A stretch of 64,000 bases of DNA from Caccoplasma_A sp045587545 (lineage in GTDB: Bacteria > Bacteroidota > Bacteroidia > Bacteroidales > G3-4614): assembly GCA_045587545.1 (NCBI GenBank), contig JAZNCN010000028.1:186001-250000 (forward strand), written 5' to 3'. The position numbers and the translations under genes are program-made. The stretch's first letter is position 1, and every line of letters begins with the position of its first letter. The notes under the pieces are model-generated. The model saw only the letters and a list, made by a program, of their open reading frames with translations, was not told the origin of the DNA and made no database searches. This document shows, one piece after another, positions 51,012 to 60,298 of the stretch.

Positions 51012-53084
51012 ATGAAGGTATGTATTGCTGAGAAACCAAGTGTTGCGAAAGAGATTGCTTCAATAATAGGTGCAAATGCTAAACGTGATGGCTATTACGA
51101 AGGTAATGGCTATTGCGTAACTTGGACATTCGGTCACCTTTGCACACTTAAAGAGCCACACGAATACGCCTCGGAATGGAAAAGCTGGAATATTAATACA
51201 TTACCAATGATTCCGCCCAAATTCGGTATAAAACTAATTGAAAACAAAGGGGTAGAAAAACAGTTCTCGGTAATTGAAAAACTAATATCAACAGCAGAGT
51301 GCGTAATAAACTGCGGTGATGCCGGACAAGAGGGAGAACTTATTCAACGATGGGTAATGCAGAAGGCCGGTTGCAAATGTCCTGTAATGCGATTATGGAT
51401 TTCGTCCCTTACTGAGGAGTCAATTAGAGAAGGCTTCAACACTCTTAAACAGCAAGATGAGTTTAATAAGCTATATGAAGCAGGGTTAAGCCGAGCCATA
51501 GGTGATTGGCTCTTAGGTATTAATGCCACCAGACTATATACTGTAAAGTATGGTCAAAACCGACAAATTTTATCAGTTGGAAGAGTGCAAACCCCTACCC
51601 TTGCGCTTATTGTAAATCGTCAACTTGAGATTGAAAATTTTGTACCAACACCATACTGGGAATTAAAAACGGTTTACAGAGATACTACATTCTCATCGGC
51701 TAATGGTAAATACGATAGTGTTGAAGAGGGAGAGAAGGCTTTAGATGCAATCGTCGGTCAGATTTTCACGATAACTGATGTTTCAAAAAAACAAGGGAAA
51801 GAGGCTCCGCCAAGATTGTTTGACTTAACCTCATTGCAAGTTGAGTGTAATAAAAAATTCTCCTTCTCTGCTGACGATACATTAAAGATAATACAATCGT
51901 TATACGAGAAAAAATTTACTACATATCCAAGAGTCGATACAACATTCTTGAGTGACGATATATATCCTAAAGTACCCAATATTATGAGTGCTTTAAATAA
52001 AAGCAATAGATACTCGGCGTATATATCAAAACTTAATCTGAACAAGCTACCCAAATCAAAAAAGGTATTTGACAACTCAAAGGTTACCGATCACCATGCA
52101 ATAATACCAACAAACGTAACACCCATAAATCTTAGCGATAACGAGAGTAAGGTTTATGACATTATAGTACGACGCTTTATAGCTGCCTTTTTCCCCGACT
52201 GTAAATTCTCGGCAACAACTGTTATGGGTGAATGTAATGGAGTTGAGTTTAAGGCTACAGGAAAAGAGATTACGGAACAAGGTTGGAGAGAATTATTTGA
52301 GAAGAATAAAAACGATGAGGATAGTCAGAAAGATGATGATGAAGATAGAATACTCCCCTCTTTCATAAATGGAGAGAGTGGACCCCACTCTCCTGCTCTC
52401 TCGGAAAAGATGACACAACCGCCAAAACCTTATACTGAAGCAACTCTGTTACGAGCAATGGAAACTGCAGGAAAGTTGGTAGATAGTGATGAGCTTCGCG
52501 ATGCTCTTAAGGAGAATGGAATTGGACGCCCATCAACAAGAGCCGCCATAATTGAAACACTATTCAAGAGAAACTATATACGCAAAGAGCGTAAAAGCCT
52601 TTACGCAACTAAAACAGGCGTTGAACTAATAGCAACTATCGGCGAAGAGCTATTGAAATCGGCTGAGTTGACAGGAATTTGGGAAAACAAGCTAAGGAAG
52701 ATAGAAAAAAACGAATATAGTGGCAAAGATTTTATTGAGGAGCTGAAAGAGATGGTAGTAAAAATAACTACCAATGTCAAAAACGAAGGTTATAAAGCAA
52801 TTACCATTGAAGAGGTAAATAAGAAAGAGGATAAAGAGAAAAAACAGAAGAGTAAAAACAGCAAACTTTCTGAAAAGGCAAAAAAGGTTTTGAAGAAAGA
52901 GACAAAAAAACAAGAAATAAAATGTCCTATCTGTGGCAAAGGAACAATGATAAAAGGTAAAAATGCTCACGGCTGTTCAGAATGGAAAAACGGCTGTAAA
53001 TTTACTATCCCATATACCATTTGTCCTGCTGATGCCAATATCGAAGAATTAAGAAAACATATAAACAATGAGCAACCAAGATGA
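51012..53084 (+). CDS. topB: DNA topoisomerase III
   Basis: A 690-residue type IA topoisomerase. The Toprim domain begins with KVCIAEKPSVAKEIASIIGA and has the acidic GDAGQEGELIQRW near residue 96. The active-site tyrosine is in FTTYPRVDTTFL (residue ~304). RPSTRAAIIETLFKRNYI is also typical. The C-terminus has a lysine-rich linker followed by a zinc finger (CPICGKGTMIKGKNAHGCSE, four Cys). It decatenates DNA during replication and recombination. Its end overlaps the next gene by 17 bp. Confidence 0.93.
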   Translation: MKVCIAEKPSVAKEIASIIGANAKRDGYYEGNGYCVTWTFGHLCTLKEPHEYASEWKSWNINTLPMIPPKFGIKLIENKGVEKQFSVIEKLISTAECVINCGDAGQEGELIQRWVMQKAGCKCPVMRLWISSLTEESIREGFNTLKQQDEFNKLYEAGLSRAIGDWLLGINATRLYTVKYGQNRQILSVGRVQTPTLALIVNRQLEIENFVPTPYWELKTVYRDTTFSSANGKYDSVEEGEKALDAIVGQIFTITDVSKKQGKEAPPRLFDLTSLQVECNKKFSFSADDTLKIIQSLYEKKFTTYPRVDTTFLSDDIYPKVPNIMSALNKSNRYSAYISKLNLNKLPKSKKVFDNSKVTDHHAIIPTNVTPINLSDNESKVYDIIVRRFIAAFFPDCKFSATTVMGECNGVEFKATGKEITEQGWRELFEKNKNDEDSQKDDDEDRILPSFINGESGPHSPALSEKMTQPPKPYTEATLLRAMETAGKLVDSDELRDALKENGIGRPSTRAAIIETLFKRNYIRKERKSLYATKTGVELIATIGEELLKSAELTGIWENKLRKIEKNEYSGKDFIEELKEMVVKITTNVKNEGYKAITIEEVNKKEDKEKKQKSKNSKLSEKAKKVLKKETKKQEIKCPICGKGTMIKGKNAHGCSEWKNGCKFTIPYTICPADANIEELRKHINNEQPR

Positions 53085-53574
53085 GTTATTTCCTCTTGTA
53101 GATGAAGAGGGTAATGTAATAGGTAAAGCCACACGCAAGTTTTGTCATGGGGGGACAAAGCCACTACACCCTGTTATACATTTGCATATATTCAATAGTG
53201 ATGGAGAGCTATATCTACAAAAACGCTCAATGAAAAAGGATATACAACCCGGCAAATGGGATACAGCAGTAGGCGGGCATATTGACTATGGCGAAGAGGT
53301 TGAGACAGCTCTGAGACGTGAAGCAAGAGAAGAGCTTGGAATAACAGATTTTAAACCTCAACTAATAACAAAATATGTTTTTGAATCATCAATTGAACGA
53401 GAATTAATAAACTGCTACAGAACTATATATAATGGTAAAATTTCGCCCGACCACGACGAGGTTGATGAAGGAAGATTTTGGAGTAATACAGAAATAATTG
53501 AAAATATAGGCAAAGGTATATTTACTCCAAATTTTGAAAGCGAATTTTTAAAAATAAAAGATATTGTATCCTAA
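53068..53574 (+). CDS. NUDIX hydrolase
   Basis: A 168-residue NUDIX protein. The box G-x5-E-x7-R-E-x2-E-E-x-G is complete at residues ~71-93 (from GGHIDYGEEVE to AREELGI). The N-terminal LFPLVDEEGNVIGKATR resembles IPP-isomerase-like NUDIX proteins, but the isomerase catalytic Cys is not evident. The substrate is unknown. It starts within topB and its stop codon lies in the loop of a terminator hairpin. Confidence 0.85.
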   Translation: MSNQDELFPLVDEEGNVIGKATRKFCHGGTKPLHPVIHLHIFNSDGELYLQKRSMKKDIQPGKWDTAVGGHIDYGEEVETALRREAREELGITDFKPQLITKYVFESSIERELINCYRTIYNGKISPDHDEVDEGRFWSNTEIIENIGKGIFTPNFESEFLKIKDIVS

Positions 53575-53592
53575 TTGAATACAATATCTTTT
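53556..53592. terminator. bidirectional terminator between NUDIX gene and fucP
   Basis: AAAAGATATTGTAT (53556-53569) and ATACAATATCTTTT (53579-53592) form a perfect 14-bp stem with a 9-nt loop that contains the NUDIX stop codon (53572-53574). A and T runs on both sides make it usable by the convergent fucose operon as well. Confidence 0.8.
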
Positions 53593-53614
53593 TATTTTAT
53601 ACGCAATTATCTTA

Positions 53615-54928
53615 TTATTTAGTTATTCTTTTAATATACAATCCGTATGTCAAAACTACCGCAAAACAGATTATCGCAACATAGAATGATGAACGAACAG
53701 CAGCCTCTTCAAAACTATATGCCGATGATAACAATCCGTTTAACCAACCATTATCAATAAACATACCCATAAAAGGAGTTATTACTGCACCTCCTAAAAT
53801 TGCCATAATCAAACCTGCTGCACCAAGTTTAACCTCATCGCCCATACCATAAAGGGCAATACCGTAAATTGTTGGGAACATCAATGACATACAGCCAGAT
53901 ATTGCAATAAGTGTCCATATTGATATATCTGCAGGAAGATATATTGTACCTATGCAAGCCAATATACCGGCAACTGCAAATATAGACAACATTACAGAGG
54001 GGTTAAATCGGCGTAACAATGCAGTACAAATCCAACGACATACAATAAACAAAATTATTGCATATAGGTAATACTTGGCAGCAGTTGCTTCGGTCATTCC
54101 TCCTCCAAAAACCGTCATTGCATATTTTACAGTCCATGTCCAAACTGTTATCTGCAAACCAACATAGAAGAATTGTGCTACAACGCCCCAATAGTAACGA
54201 GGTAACTTTATCAATTTTTTAAATGAAGATGCAATATTCATATCACCCTCTTCCGATTTGTTTTCAGGTTTCTTATACAAATAGAAGAATACCCATATGA
54301 TAAGAGCAATAGCAACCAAACCGACATAAGGTACACACACCCATAATAGTTCGTTATTTTGAATTGCATCTAATGAAGATGGTTCCATTCCCACACGTTC
54401 GTCGTATGTTGCAGGATTTAAGTTGGCAAGAATCAAATATTTTGCCAAAAATATACCTGTAAGAGAACCAAGGGGGTTAAATGCTTGTGCAAAGTTAAGA
54501 CGTTGAATTGATGTCTCTTTTGCTCCCAATGAGATTACATAAGGGTTACAAGTTGTCTCCAATACCGATAGTCCGCAAGCCAAAACAAATATTGAGACAA
54601 GGAACATATCGTAACTTTGAATCATTGCAGAAGGTATATAACCCAATGCTCCAACAATATATAATCCCAAGCCTACCAATACTCCTACTCTGTACGAGAA
54701 TTTCTTTATAATTATTGCAGCAGGAATAGCCAATACTGCGTAAGCTCCATAAAATGCTATCTGGACAAACGATGAGTCAACAGCCGACATCATAAATATT
54801 TTACCAAACGCAGGCACAAGGTTATCTGTCATATTATTCAGCAAACCCCACAATACAAAACACGATACCAACATTATAAACGGAGCAAGTACCGTCTTTT
54901 CAACTACTTTAATTTTATCCTTTGTCAT
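53615..54928 (-). CDS. fucP: L-fucose:H+ symporter (FucP family MFS)
   Basis: A 437-residue, 12-helix major facilitator protein. VLWGLLNNMTDNLVPAFGKI in helix 1 is the FucP signature that includes the fucose-binding N/D residues, and ETTCNPYVISLGAKETSIQR in helix 4 is typical, with E-x-x-x-N-P-Y. It brings L-fucose into the cell with a proton. It is the last gene of the operon, 11 bp after fucK. Confidence 0.9.
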   Translation of the reverse strand: MTKDKIKVVEKTVLAPFIMLVSCFVLWGLLNNMTDNLVPAFGKIFMMSAVDSSFVQIAFYGAYAVLAIPAAIIIKKFSYRVGVLVGLGLYIVGALGYIPSAMIQSYDMFLVSIFVLACGLSVLETTCNPYVISLGAKETSIQRLNFAQAFNPLGSLTGIFLAKYLILANLNPATYDERVGMEPSSLDAIQNNELLWVCVPYVGLVAIALIIWVFFYLYKKPENKSEEGDMNIASSFKKLIKLPRYYWGVVAQFFYVGLQITVWTWTVKYAMTVFGGGMTEATAAKYYLYAIILFIVCRWICTALLRRFNPSVMLSIFAVAGILACIGTIYLPADISIWTLIAISGCMSLMFPTIYGIALYGMGDEVKLGAAGLIMAILGGAVITPFMGMFIDNGWLNGLLSSAYSFEEAAVRSSFYVAIICFAVVLTYGLYIKRITK

Positions 54929-54939
54929 TATTTATGTTT

Positions 54940-56343
54940 TTATGGTTTGAATATTTTAAGTTCCATTCCCTTACCTTTTAAAATTAAAGGGTTCTCTTTT
55001 GAAAGTTCGCCTGCAGCCATTGCCTGTATTTTAATATTACCAATGGCTGTAGCCTCAACAGGACCTGCAACGACTTTGCAACCTGTTTTTTGAGCTGTAA
55101 GTTTATTCAACAAACCATTCTGTGAGCCACCTCCTACTATATAAATAGTTTTGATAGCTCTGCCCGTTGATTGTTCCAACTCAATTTTCACCTTTGCATA
55201 TTCAGTTGCAAGCGACTGACAAACCAAACGCATATAATCGCCTTGTGTTTGAGGGACCTCTTGCAAAGTTTCAATACAATAGCCATTAATAGCTTCAATC
55301 ATGCTCTTAGGTGCGGTAAAACGACTGTCGGTTACATCAATTACACTTTTACAAGTTGAATTTTCACCTTCAATAACCATCTTTGAGTAATCACACTCCA
55401 TGCCCTTTGCACTCCACTCTTTTACAAGCGATTGAAGAAGCCACAATCCTGTAATGTTTTTCAACAAACGAATATCTCCCGATACTGCTCCTTCATTGGT
55501 AAAGTCTGATGCTAAAACTTCGGGAGTAAGCAGTGGTGTAGGTGTTACCATACCCATAAGCGACCACGTTCCAGAACTTATGAAAGCCCATTCGTCATTG
55601 TCAGCAGTTATGGCTGCTAAGGCTGATGCTGTATCATGAGAGCCAACTGCCACAACAGAAGCATTACCGCCTAATTCATCTTGAATATTAGCAGTCAAAC
55701 GTCCTATTTCTGTACCCGGCAAAACCACCTCTTGCATCAAATTCTTAGGCAATGATAGTGTACTAAAAATAGTATTGTCCCATTTGCGTGTTACAGAGTT
55801 TAACATTTGAGATGTTGATGAAATAGTATATTCGTTTACTGCTTTACCTGTCAAAAAGTAGGCAAACAAATCAGGCATAAACAGTAGTTTTGAAGCACTC
55901 TTTAAAGCAACATCGTTTTCTAACACTGCACTATACAACTGAAATACAGTGTTTATCTCCATAAATTGATTACCTGCAAGCGAAAAGAATTTATCTTTTG
56001 GCAATTTTGCAAAGGCTTTATCAAGAATACCTGCAGTACGAGAATCGCGATAACATACAGGATTTGATATTAAACGACCATTTTCATCTATTAAGCCATA
56101 ATCAACGCCCCAAGTATCAATACCAATACTCTTTATATCTGAGCCGTATTTCTCAAAAGCCTTCTTAATTCCTGTTTTAAGTTCTTCATAAAGAGAAAGA
56201 AAGTCCCAATATACTCTACCGCCCAAATTAATTTGTCGGTTAGGGAAACGATGTATTTCATCAAGAGATAACTCTCCCTTGTTAATACAACCTACAATAA
56301 CTCTTCCGCTTCCTGCTCCAAAATCAGCAGCTATATAATACAT
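54940..56343 (-). CDS. fucK: L-fuculokinase (rhamnulokinase-like FGGY kinase)
   Basis: A 467-residue FGGY-family carbohydrate kinase. DFGAGSGRVIVG (residues ~7-18) is the phosphate-1 motif, GIDTWGVDYGLID near residue 74 is the substrate-side motif, and IYIVGGGSQNGLLNKLTA near residue 407 the adenosine motif. By sequence it resembles rhamnulokinases, which is also true of the fuculokinases in Bacteroides fuc operons. It phosphorylates L-fuculose at C1. The location between fucA and fucP makes FucK the best call; rhamnulose cannot be excluded. Confidence 0.82.
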   Translation of the reverse strand: MYYIAADFGAGSGRVIVGCINKGELSLDEIHRFPNRQINLGGRVYWDFLSLYEELKTGIKKAFEKYGSDIKSIGIDTWGVDYGLIDENGRLISNPVCYRDSRTAGILDKAFAKLPKDKFFSLAGNQFMEINTVFQLYSAVLENDVALKSASKLLFMPDLFAYFLTGKAVNEYTISSTSQMLNSVTRKWDNTIFSTLSLPKNLMQEVVLPGTEIGRLTANIQDELGGNASVVAVGSHDTASALAAITADNDEWAFISSGTWSLMGMVTPTPLLTPEVLASDFTNEGAVSGDIRLLKNITGLWLLQSLVKEWSAKGMECDYSKMVIEGENSTCKSVIDVTDSRFTAPKSMIEAINGYCIETLQEVPQTQGDYMRLVCQSLATEYAKVKIELEQSTGRAIKTIYIVGGGSQNGLLNKLTAQKTGCKVVAGPVEATAIGNIKIQAMAAGELSKENPLILKGKGMELKIFKP

Positions 56344-56366
56344 ATCAAGAATATTTTAAATGAATA

Positions 56367-56392
56367 CAGGAGAAGATCGTTATCCTCTCCTG
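56367..56392 (-). promoter_or_regulatory. intra-operon hairpin between fucA and fucK
   Basis: CAGGAGA (56367-56373) pairs with TCTCCTG (56386-56392) in the 60-bp fucA-fucK gap. The minus-strand sequence after it is only moderately T-rich, so mRNA processing or partial attenuation is more likely than full termination. Confidence 0.5.
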
Positions 56393-56403
56393 CCTTTACA
56401 AAT

Positions 56404-57048
56404 TTAATCTGTAATTTTACCTAAAACGTATTTGTCAAGGTCTTTAATCTCTTGTTCTGTCAGTACGTTATAATCCATTCCTGATTGAACAATTATTCTG
56501 CAAGCCATCTCAAAAAACATTGCTTTTTCAAATGCAGCATTGAAATCTTTACCGCAAACAACTTGTCCGTGATTTGACAAAAGACAAGAATCGTGTTCTT
56601 TCAAAGCCTCAACAACAGCCTGAGCAAGTTCGGGAGAACCCGGACGGTAATAAGGGACAACAGGTATCTCTTTACCAACGTGACAAGGAACCTCTGCTGT
56701 TACATTAAAGTTTGTAGGTTTATTCTTCATGCATGCAACAGTAGTTGCATACTCTGATTGGAAGTGTAAAACTACATTTGCATCGGGTCTCTCACGCAAT
56801 ACACCTAAATGGAAACCATGCTCCATTGATGGTTTTATTCCGTTTAAAGAAGAACCGTCAGCAAGGTTCAATACAGCGATTTTCTCTTTTTGAATTGTAG
56901 GAAGCCATGAGCCTGTGCCCGAAATCATAACTTTATCTCCAATTCTCCACGACATATTACCACTACTACATAACATCAAATGTTCGTTACCTGCACGATG
57001 TGCCGCGTTCATAAACTCCTGAAATTGAGCATCTGTTATATTTTCCAT
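56404..57048 (-). CDS. fucA: L-fuculose-1-phosphate aldolase (class II)
   Basis: A 214-residue class II aldolase/adducin-type enzyme. SSGNMSWRIGDKVMISGTGS holds the phosphate site, GFHLGVLRERPDANVVLHFQ has the zinc-binding His cluster with E (MEHGFHLG), and LSNHGQVVCGKDFNAAFEK gives the third zinc His. It cleaves L-fuculose-1-phosphate to dihydroxyacetone phosphate and L-lactaldehyde. Its start touches the stop of fucO (shared base), so the two are translated together: aldolase product passes to the reductase. Confidence 0.88.
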   Translation of the reverse strand: MENITDAQFQEFMNAAHRAGNEHLMLCSSGNMSWRIGDKVMISGTGSWLPTIQKEKIAVLNLADGSSLNGIKPSMEHGFHLGVLRERPDANVVLHFQSEYATTVACMKNKPTNFNVTAEVPCHVGKEIPVVPYYRPGSPELAQAVVEALKEHDSCLLSNHGQVVCGKDFNAAFEKAMFFEMACRIIVQSGMDYNVLTEQEIKDLDKYVLGKITD

Positions 57049-58202
57049 TACAATATTTTTTTATATAGTTCTTTAATAGTTGCTTCATCAATATCTCTTG
57101 GGTTACCGGGAGTACATACATCTGCTATTGCAGATGCAGCCAAAGCATCAATATCGTTTTCAGTAATACCCAACTCTCCAAGAGTTTGAGGTATTCCAAC
57201 TTTTATTGATAGAGCCTTAACAGCCTCAACAGCAGCATTGGCAGCCTCATCAACACTCATACCTTCTTTATAAACCTTCATAGCCTTAGCTATCTCAACA
57301 TACTTCTCGGCTGCCGCTGGTTTATTATACTCCATAATAGTTGGCAACAATACAGCATTTGCAACACCATGAGGTATATCAAATATAGCGCCCATAGGGT
57401 GAGCCATTCCATGTACTACTCCAAGACCCACATTTGAGAATGCCATACCTGCAACATATTGACCAAGAGCCATTGCCTCACGAGCCCTTACGTTAGTAGG
57501 TTCTTCAACAGCAATAGGCAAATTTTCTGCTATAATTTCAATAGCCTTTATCTCAAACATATCGCTTAACTCCCAAGCTCCTTTAGTAATCAAGCCTTCA
57601 ATAGCATGGGTAAGTGCGTCCATACCTGTAGCTGCTGTTAAGCCTTTTGGAAGAGAATACATCAATTCTGCATCAATAACTGCCACTATAGGTATATCGT
57701 TGGGATCAACACATACCATTTTCTTTTTATTCTCTTCATCGGTAATTACATAGTTAATTGTTACCTCTGCAGCTGTTCCTGCTGTTGTAGGAACAGCGAT
57801 AATGGGTACTGAACGTTTTTTAGTTGGAGCAACACCCTCTAACGATACAACATCTGAGAACTCGGGATTATTGGTTATTATACCAATAGCTTTTGCTGTA
57901 TCAATTGAAGAGCCACCACCTATAGCTAAAATAAAATCGGCACCCGAGTCTGCAAAAGCTTTTAATCCGCTTTTTACGTTTGCAACTGTAGGATTTGGTT
58001 TTACCTCATCAAAAATTTCAAAAGGTATGTTTGCTTTAGTCAATACATCTGAAACTTTTGCAGCAACACCAAATTGAACTAAACTTTTATCTGTTACAAT
58101 AAGAGCTTTATTCAAACCTTTTCGTACAACCTCTTCGGCAATTGCCTCGCGCGAACCTGCGCCAAAATATGCTGTTTCGTTTAAAACAAATCTTCTTGTC
58201 AT
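57048..58202 (-). CDS. fucO: lactaldehyde reductase (iron-dependent alcohol dehydrogenase)
   Basis: A 384-residue group III Fe-ADH. ILAIGGGSSIDTAKAIGI (residue ~93) is the NAD-binding signature, and metal ligands lie in GMDALTHAIEGLI and VVHGMAHPMGAIFDIPHGVA (three His, residues ~260-280). It reduces L-lactaldehyde to 1,2-propanediol and so regenerates NAD+ during anaerobic fucose breakdown. It lies between fucI and fucA, an arrangement that secures redox balance in the operon. Confidence 0.87.
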   Translation of the reverse strand: MTRRFVLNETAYFGAGSREAIAEEVVRKGLNKALIVTDKSLVQFGVAAKVSDVLTKANIPFEIFDEVKPNPTVANVKSGLKAFADSGADFILAIGGGSSIDTAKAIGIITNNPEFSDVVSLEGVAPTKKRSVPIIAVPTTAGTAAEVTINYVITDEENKKKMVCVDPNDIPIVAVIDAELMYSLPKGLTAATGMDALTHAIEGLITKGAWELSDMFEIKAIEIIAENLPIAVEEPTNVRAREAMALGQYVAGMAFSNVGLGVVHGMAHPMGAIFDIPHGVANAVLLPTIMEYNKPAAAEKYVEIAKAMKVYKEGMSVDEAANAAVEAVKALSIKVGIPQTLGELGITENDIDALAASAIADVCTPGNPRDIDEATIKELYKKIL

Positions 58203-58229
58203 GATATATTAATATTTATAAAGTAAAAT

Positions 58230-58256
58230 GTGTGTGCCAACTATTATGGCACACAC
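58230..58256 (-). terminator. strong hairpin between fucI and fucO
   Basis: GTGTGTGCCA (58230-58239) and TGGCACACAC (58247-58256) form a perfect 10-bp stem, 7-nt loop. On the minus strand it follows the fucI stop (58272) and is followed by ATTTTACTTTAT. It may act as a partial terminator or 3' stabiliser that raises fucI expression relative to the rest of the operon. Confidence 0.6.
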
Positions 58257-58271
58257 TATTCAAATAGTCAA

Positions 58272-60065
58272 TTATTTATACATTGGCCCATATGCAGCGC
58301 AAGCACGATAATCTTGTCCCTCTTTATCCATACCAAAAGCATTCCATGCAGAAGGTCTGAAAATCTTCTCTTCAGGAACATTGTGCATTGAAACAGGTAT
58401 GCGTAAAATTGAACATAGAGTTATAAGGTCTGCACCAATATGTCCGTATGATATTGCACCATGATTAGCACCCCAATTATTCATTACATCATATGCCGAT
58501 TTAAATGCTCCTTCACCTGTACAACGTGGTGCAAACCAAGTACATGGCCAAGTATAATCGGTACGTTTCCATAGAATATCTGATACGTTGTCAGGTAATT
58601 TAACAGTCCAACCCTCAGCAATTTGAAGTGTGGGGCCAAGACCTTTTACAAGATTCAAGCGAATCATTGTTACAGGCATTTGCTCCTCAGTAATAAAGCG
58701 AGAAGAGTAACCACCTCCGCGGAAGTAACCCAAATCGGCAGGATTCCAAGTTGTTGCATTTAGTATAGCCTCTTGATCAGCCTCGGTAACATTCCACCAC
58801 TCCTTCATTATAGGATTACCATTCTCATCTTTAGCCAAGCCACAAGCATCAAGACATGCAGCACCTGAGTTAATCAAGTGGATAAATCCGTCAGACTCTT
58901 TAGCTTTGCCCTCTATATCATAACCTGTTGCTTTTTTAACAGCCTCAGGACTCCAATATGTACGAACATCGGCAAATATTTGAGCGCGGTTGGTAAGAAG
59001 TTTCATAAACAACATACCAATACCGTTTAATACATCATTCTCTGTAGCAAGGATATATGGTTCGCGGGCACCTTCCCAATCGAATGAAGTATTTAACATT
59101 GCCTCAGGGAAGTCGCAGTTGGGGTAAAAATCGGTCCATTGACGTTGACCTTGGAAACCTGCAGCAATAGCATTGTGTCCAACTTTTTCCTCTTCACAAC
59201 CTTCAGGTAAATTTTGGTTACCGTTCATCAAATCTTTAATAATAACCATCATCTTAACAACAAACTCCCAATCGGCATCTTTCTCCTCGCGAGTTTTTTG
59301 TAATGAGTCGGGATTTTTATCAAAGCCCTCTTTACATTTAGCTTTTGTCCAAGCAAGAGCTTTTTCATACTCAGCTTTATCGTATATACCATTAGTCATA
59401 CGACGGATAATCTCAACCTCATCAACCGACTCAACACGCATACCAAGGTACTCTTCAATAAAAGCAGGGTCAATAATAGAACCTCCAATACCCATACATA
59501 TTGAACCTATTTGCAAATATGATTTCCCGCGCATTGAAGCTGCAGCAATAGCTGCACGACCAAAACGTAAAAGTTTCTCCTTTACATCTTCAGGAATCTC
59601 TGTATCATCTGCATTTTGAACATCGTGTCCGTAAATTCCGAAAGCAGGACGACCTTTTTGTGTATGTGTAGCCAAAACAGATGCCAAATATACTGCTCCG
59701 GGACGTTCGGTTCCATTAAAACCCCAAACACCTTTAATAGTCATAGGGTCCATATCCATTGTCTCAGCCCCATAACACCAACAAGGAGTAACGGTAAGAG
59801 TAACATCAACTCCTGCCTTTTTAAACTTCTCGGCGCAAGCCGCAGCCTCTCCAACGCGACCAATTGTAGTATCTGCAATTACAACTTTAACAGGGTCTCC
59901 ATTGCTATAACGCAAGTTCTCTTCAAACAATCGTGCGGCAGATTTTGCCATATTCATTGTTTGTTCTTCAAGCGACTCTCTTACTTTCAACTCTCCTCTT
60001 CGTCCGTCAATGGTGGGACGAATACCAATTACAGGATAATCTCCTACTAATCTGTTCTTTGCCAT
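58272..60065 (-). CDS. fucI: L-fucose isomerase
   Basis: A 597-residue Mn2+-dependent isomerase that converts L-fucose to L-fuculose. Its N-terminal PVIGIRPTIDGRRGELKVRE is the family signature, with NGTERPGAVYLASVLATHTQ and PAFGIYGHDVQ in the first domain, and the metal-binding Glu/Asp in the middle region (FQGQRQWTDFYPN nearby). The C-terminal NWGANHGAISYGHIGADLI has the catalytic His. Full length for the family. It is the first gene of the minus-strand operon; no clear -7 box or fucR gene was found in the 233-bp divergent gap. Confidence 0.93.
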   Translation of the reverse strand: MAKNRLVGDYPVIGIRPTIDGRRGELKVRESLEEQTMNMAKSAARLFEENLRYSNGDPVKVVIADTTIGRVGEAAACAEKFKKAGVDVTLTVTPCWCYGAETMDMDPMTIKGVWGFNGTERPGAVYLASVLATHTQKGRPAFGIYGHDVQNADDTEIPEDVKEKLLRFGRAAIAAASMRGKSYLQIGSICMGIGGSIIDPAFIEEYLGMRVESVDEVEIIRRMTNGIYDKAEYEKALAWTKAKCKEGFDKNPDSLQKTREEKDADWEFVVKMMVIIKDLMNGNQNLPEGCEEEKVGHNAIAAGFQGQRQWTDFYPNCDFPEAMLNTSFDWEGAREPYILATENDVLNGIGMLFMKLLTNRAQIFADVRTYWSPEAVKKATGYDIEGKAKESDGFIHLINSGAACLDACGLAKDENGNPIMKEWWNVTEADQEAILNATTWNPADLGYFRGGGYSSRFITEEQMPVTMIRLNLVKGLGPTLQIAEGWTVKLPDNVSDILWKRTDYTWPCTWFAPRCTGEGAFKSAYDVMNNWGANHGAISYGHIGADLITLCSILRIPVSMHNVPEEKIFRPSAWNAFGMDKEGQDYRACAAYGPMYK

Positions 60066-60251
60066 GATCTTATGGTTTTATATTTTAAAATTTATTAGAC
60101 ATAATATATACATATTACATTAGCAGTTGCTAAGTTAAAATAAAGTTTATAAAAATGCAACCAATATATTGAAGTAATTTAATTTTTCTTATTAATGTAA
60201 ATGAAAAAAGACAAAGAGCTGTTTTATATACTTTTTATAAAAATAAATTCG

Positions 60252-60259
60252 TAACTTCG
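60252..60259 (+). promoter_or_regulatory. -7 box for the GHL10 gene
   Basis: TAACTTCG followed by C is a TAnnTTTG-like box, 39 bp before ATG 60299, in the divergent gap with the fucose operon. Confidence 0.4.
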
Positions 60260-60298
60260 CAAAATGTATAATAATAGCTTTATAGGTTGAATTATCAG

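Noticed and set aside
59173..60050. Plus-strand reading frames of ~145 codons
   Set aside because: They are antisense to fucI and have no start context or family features.
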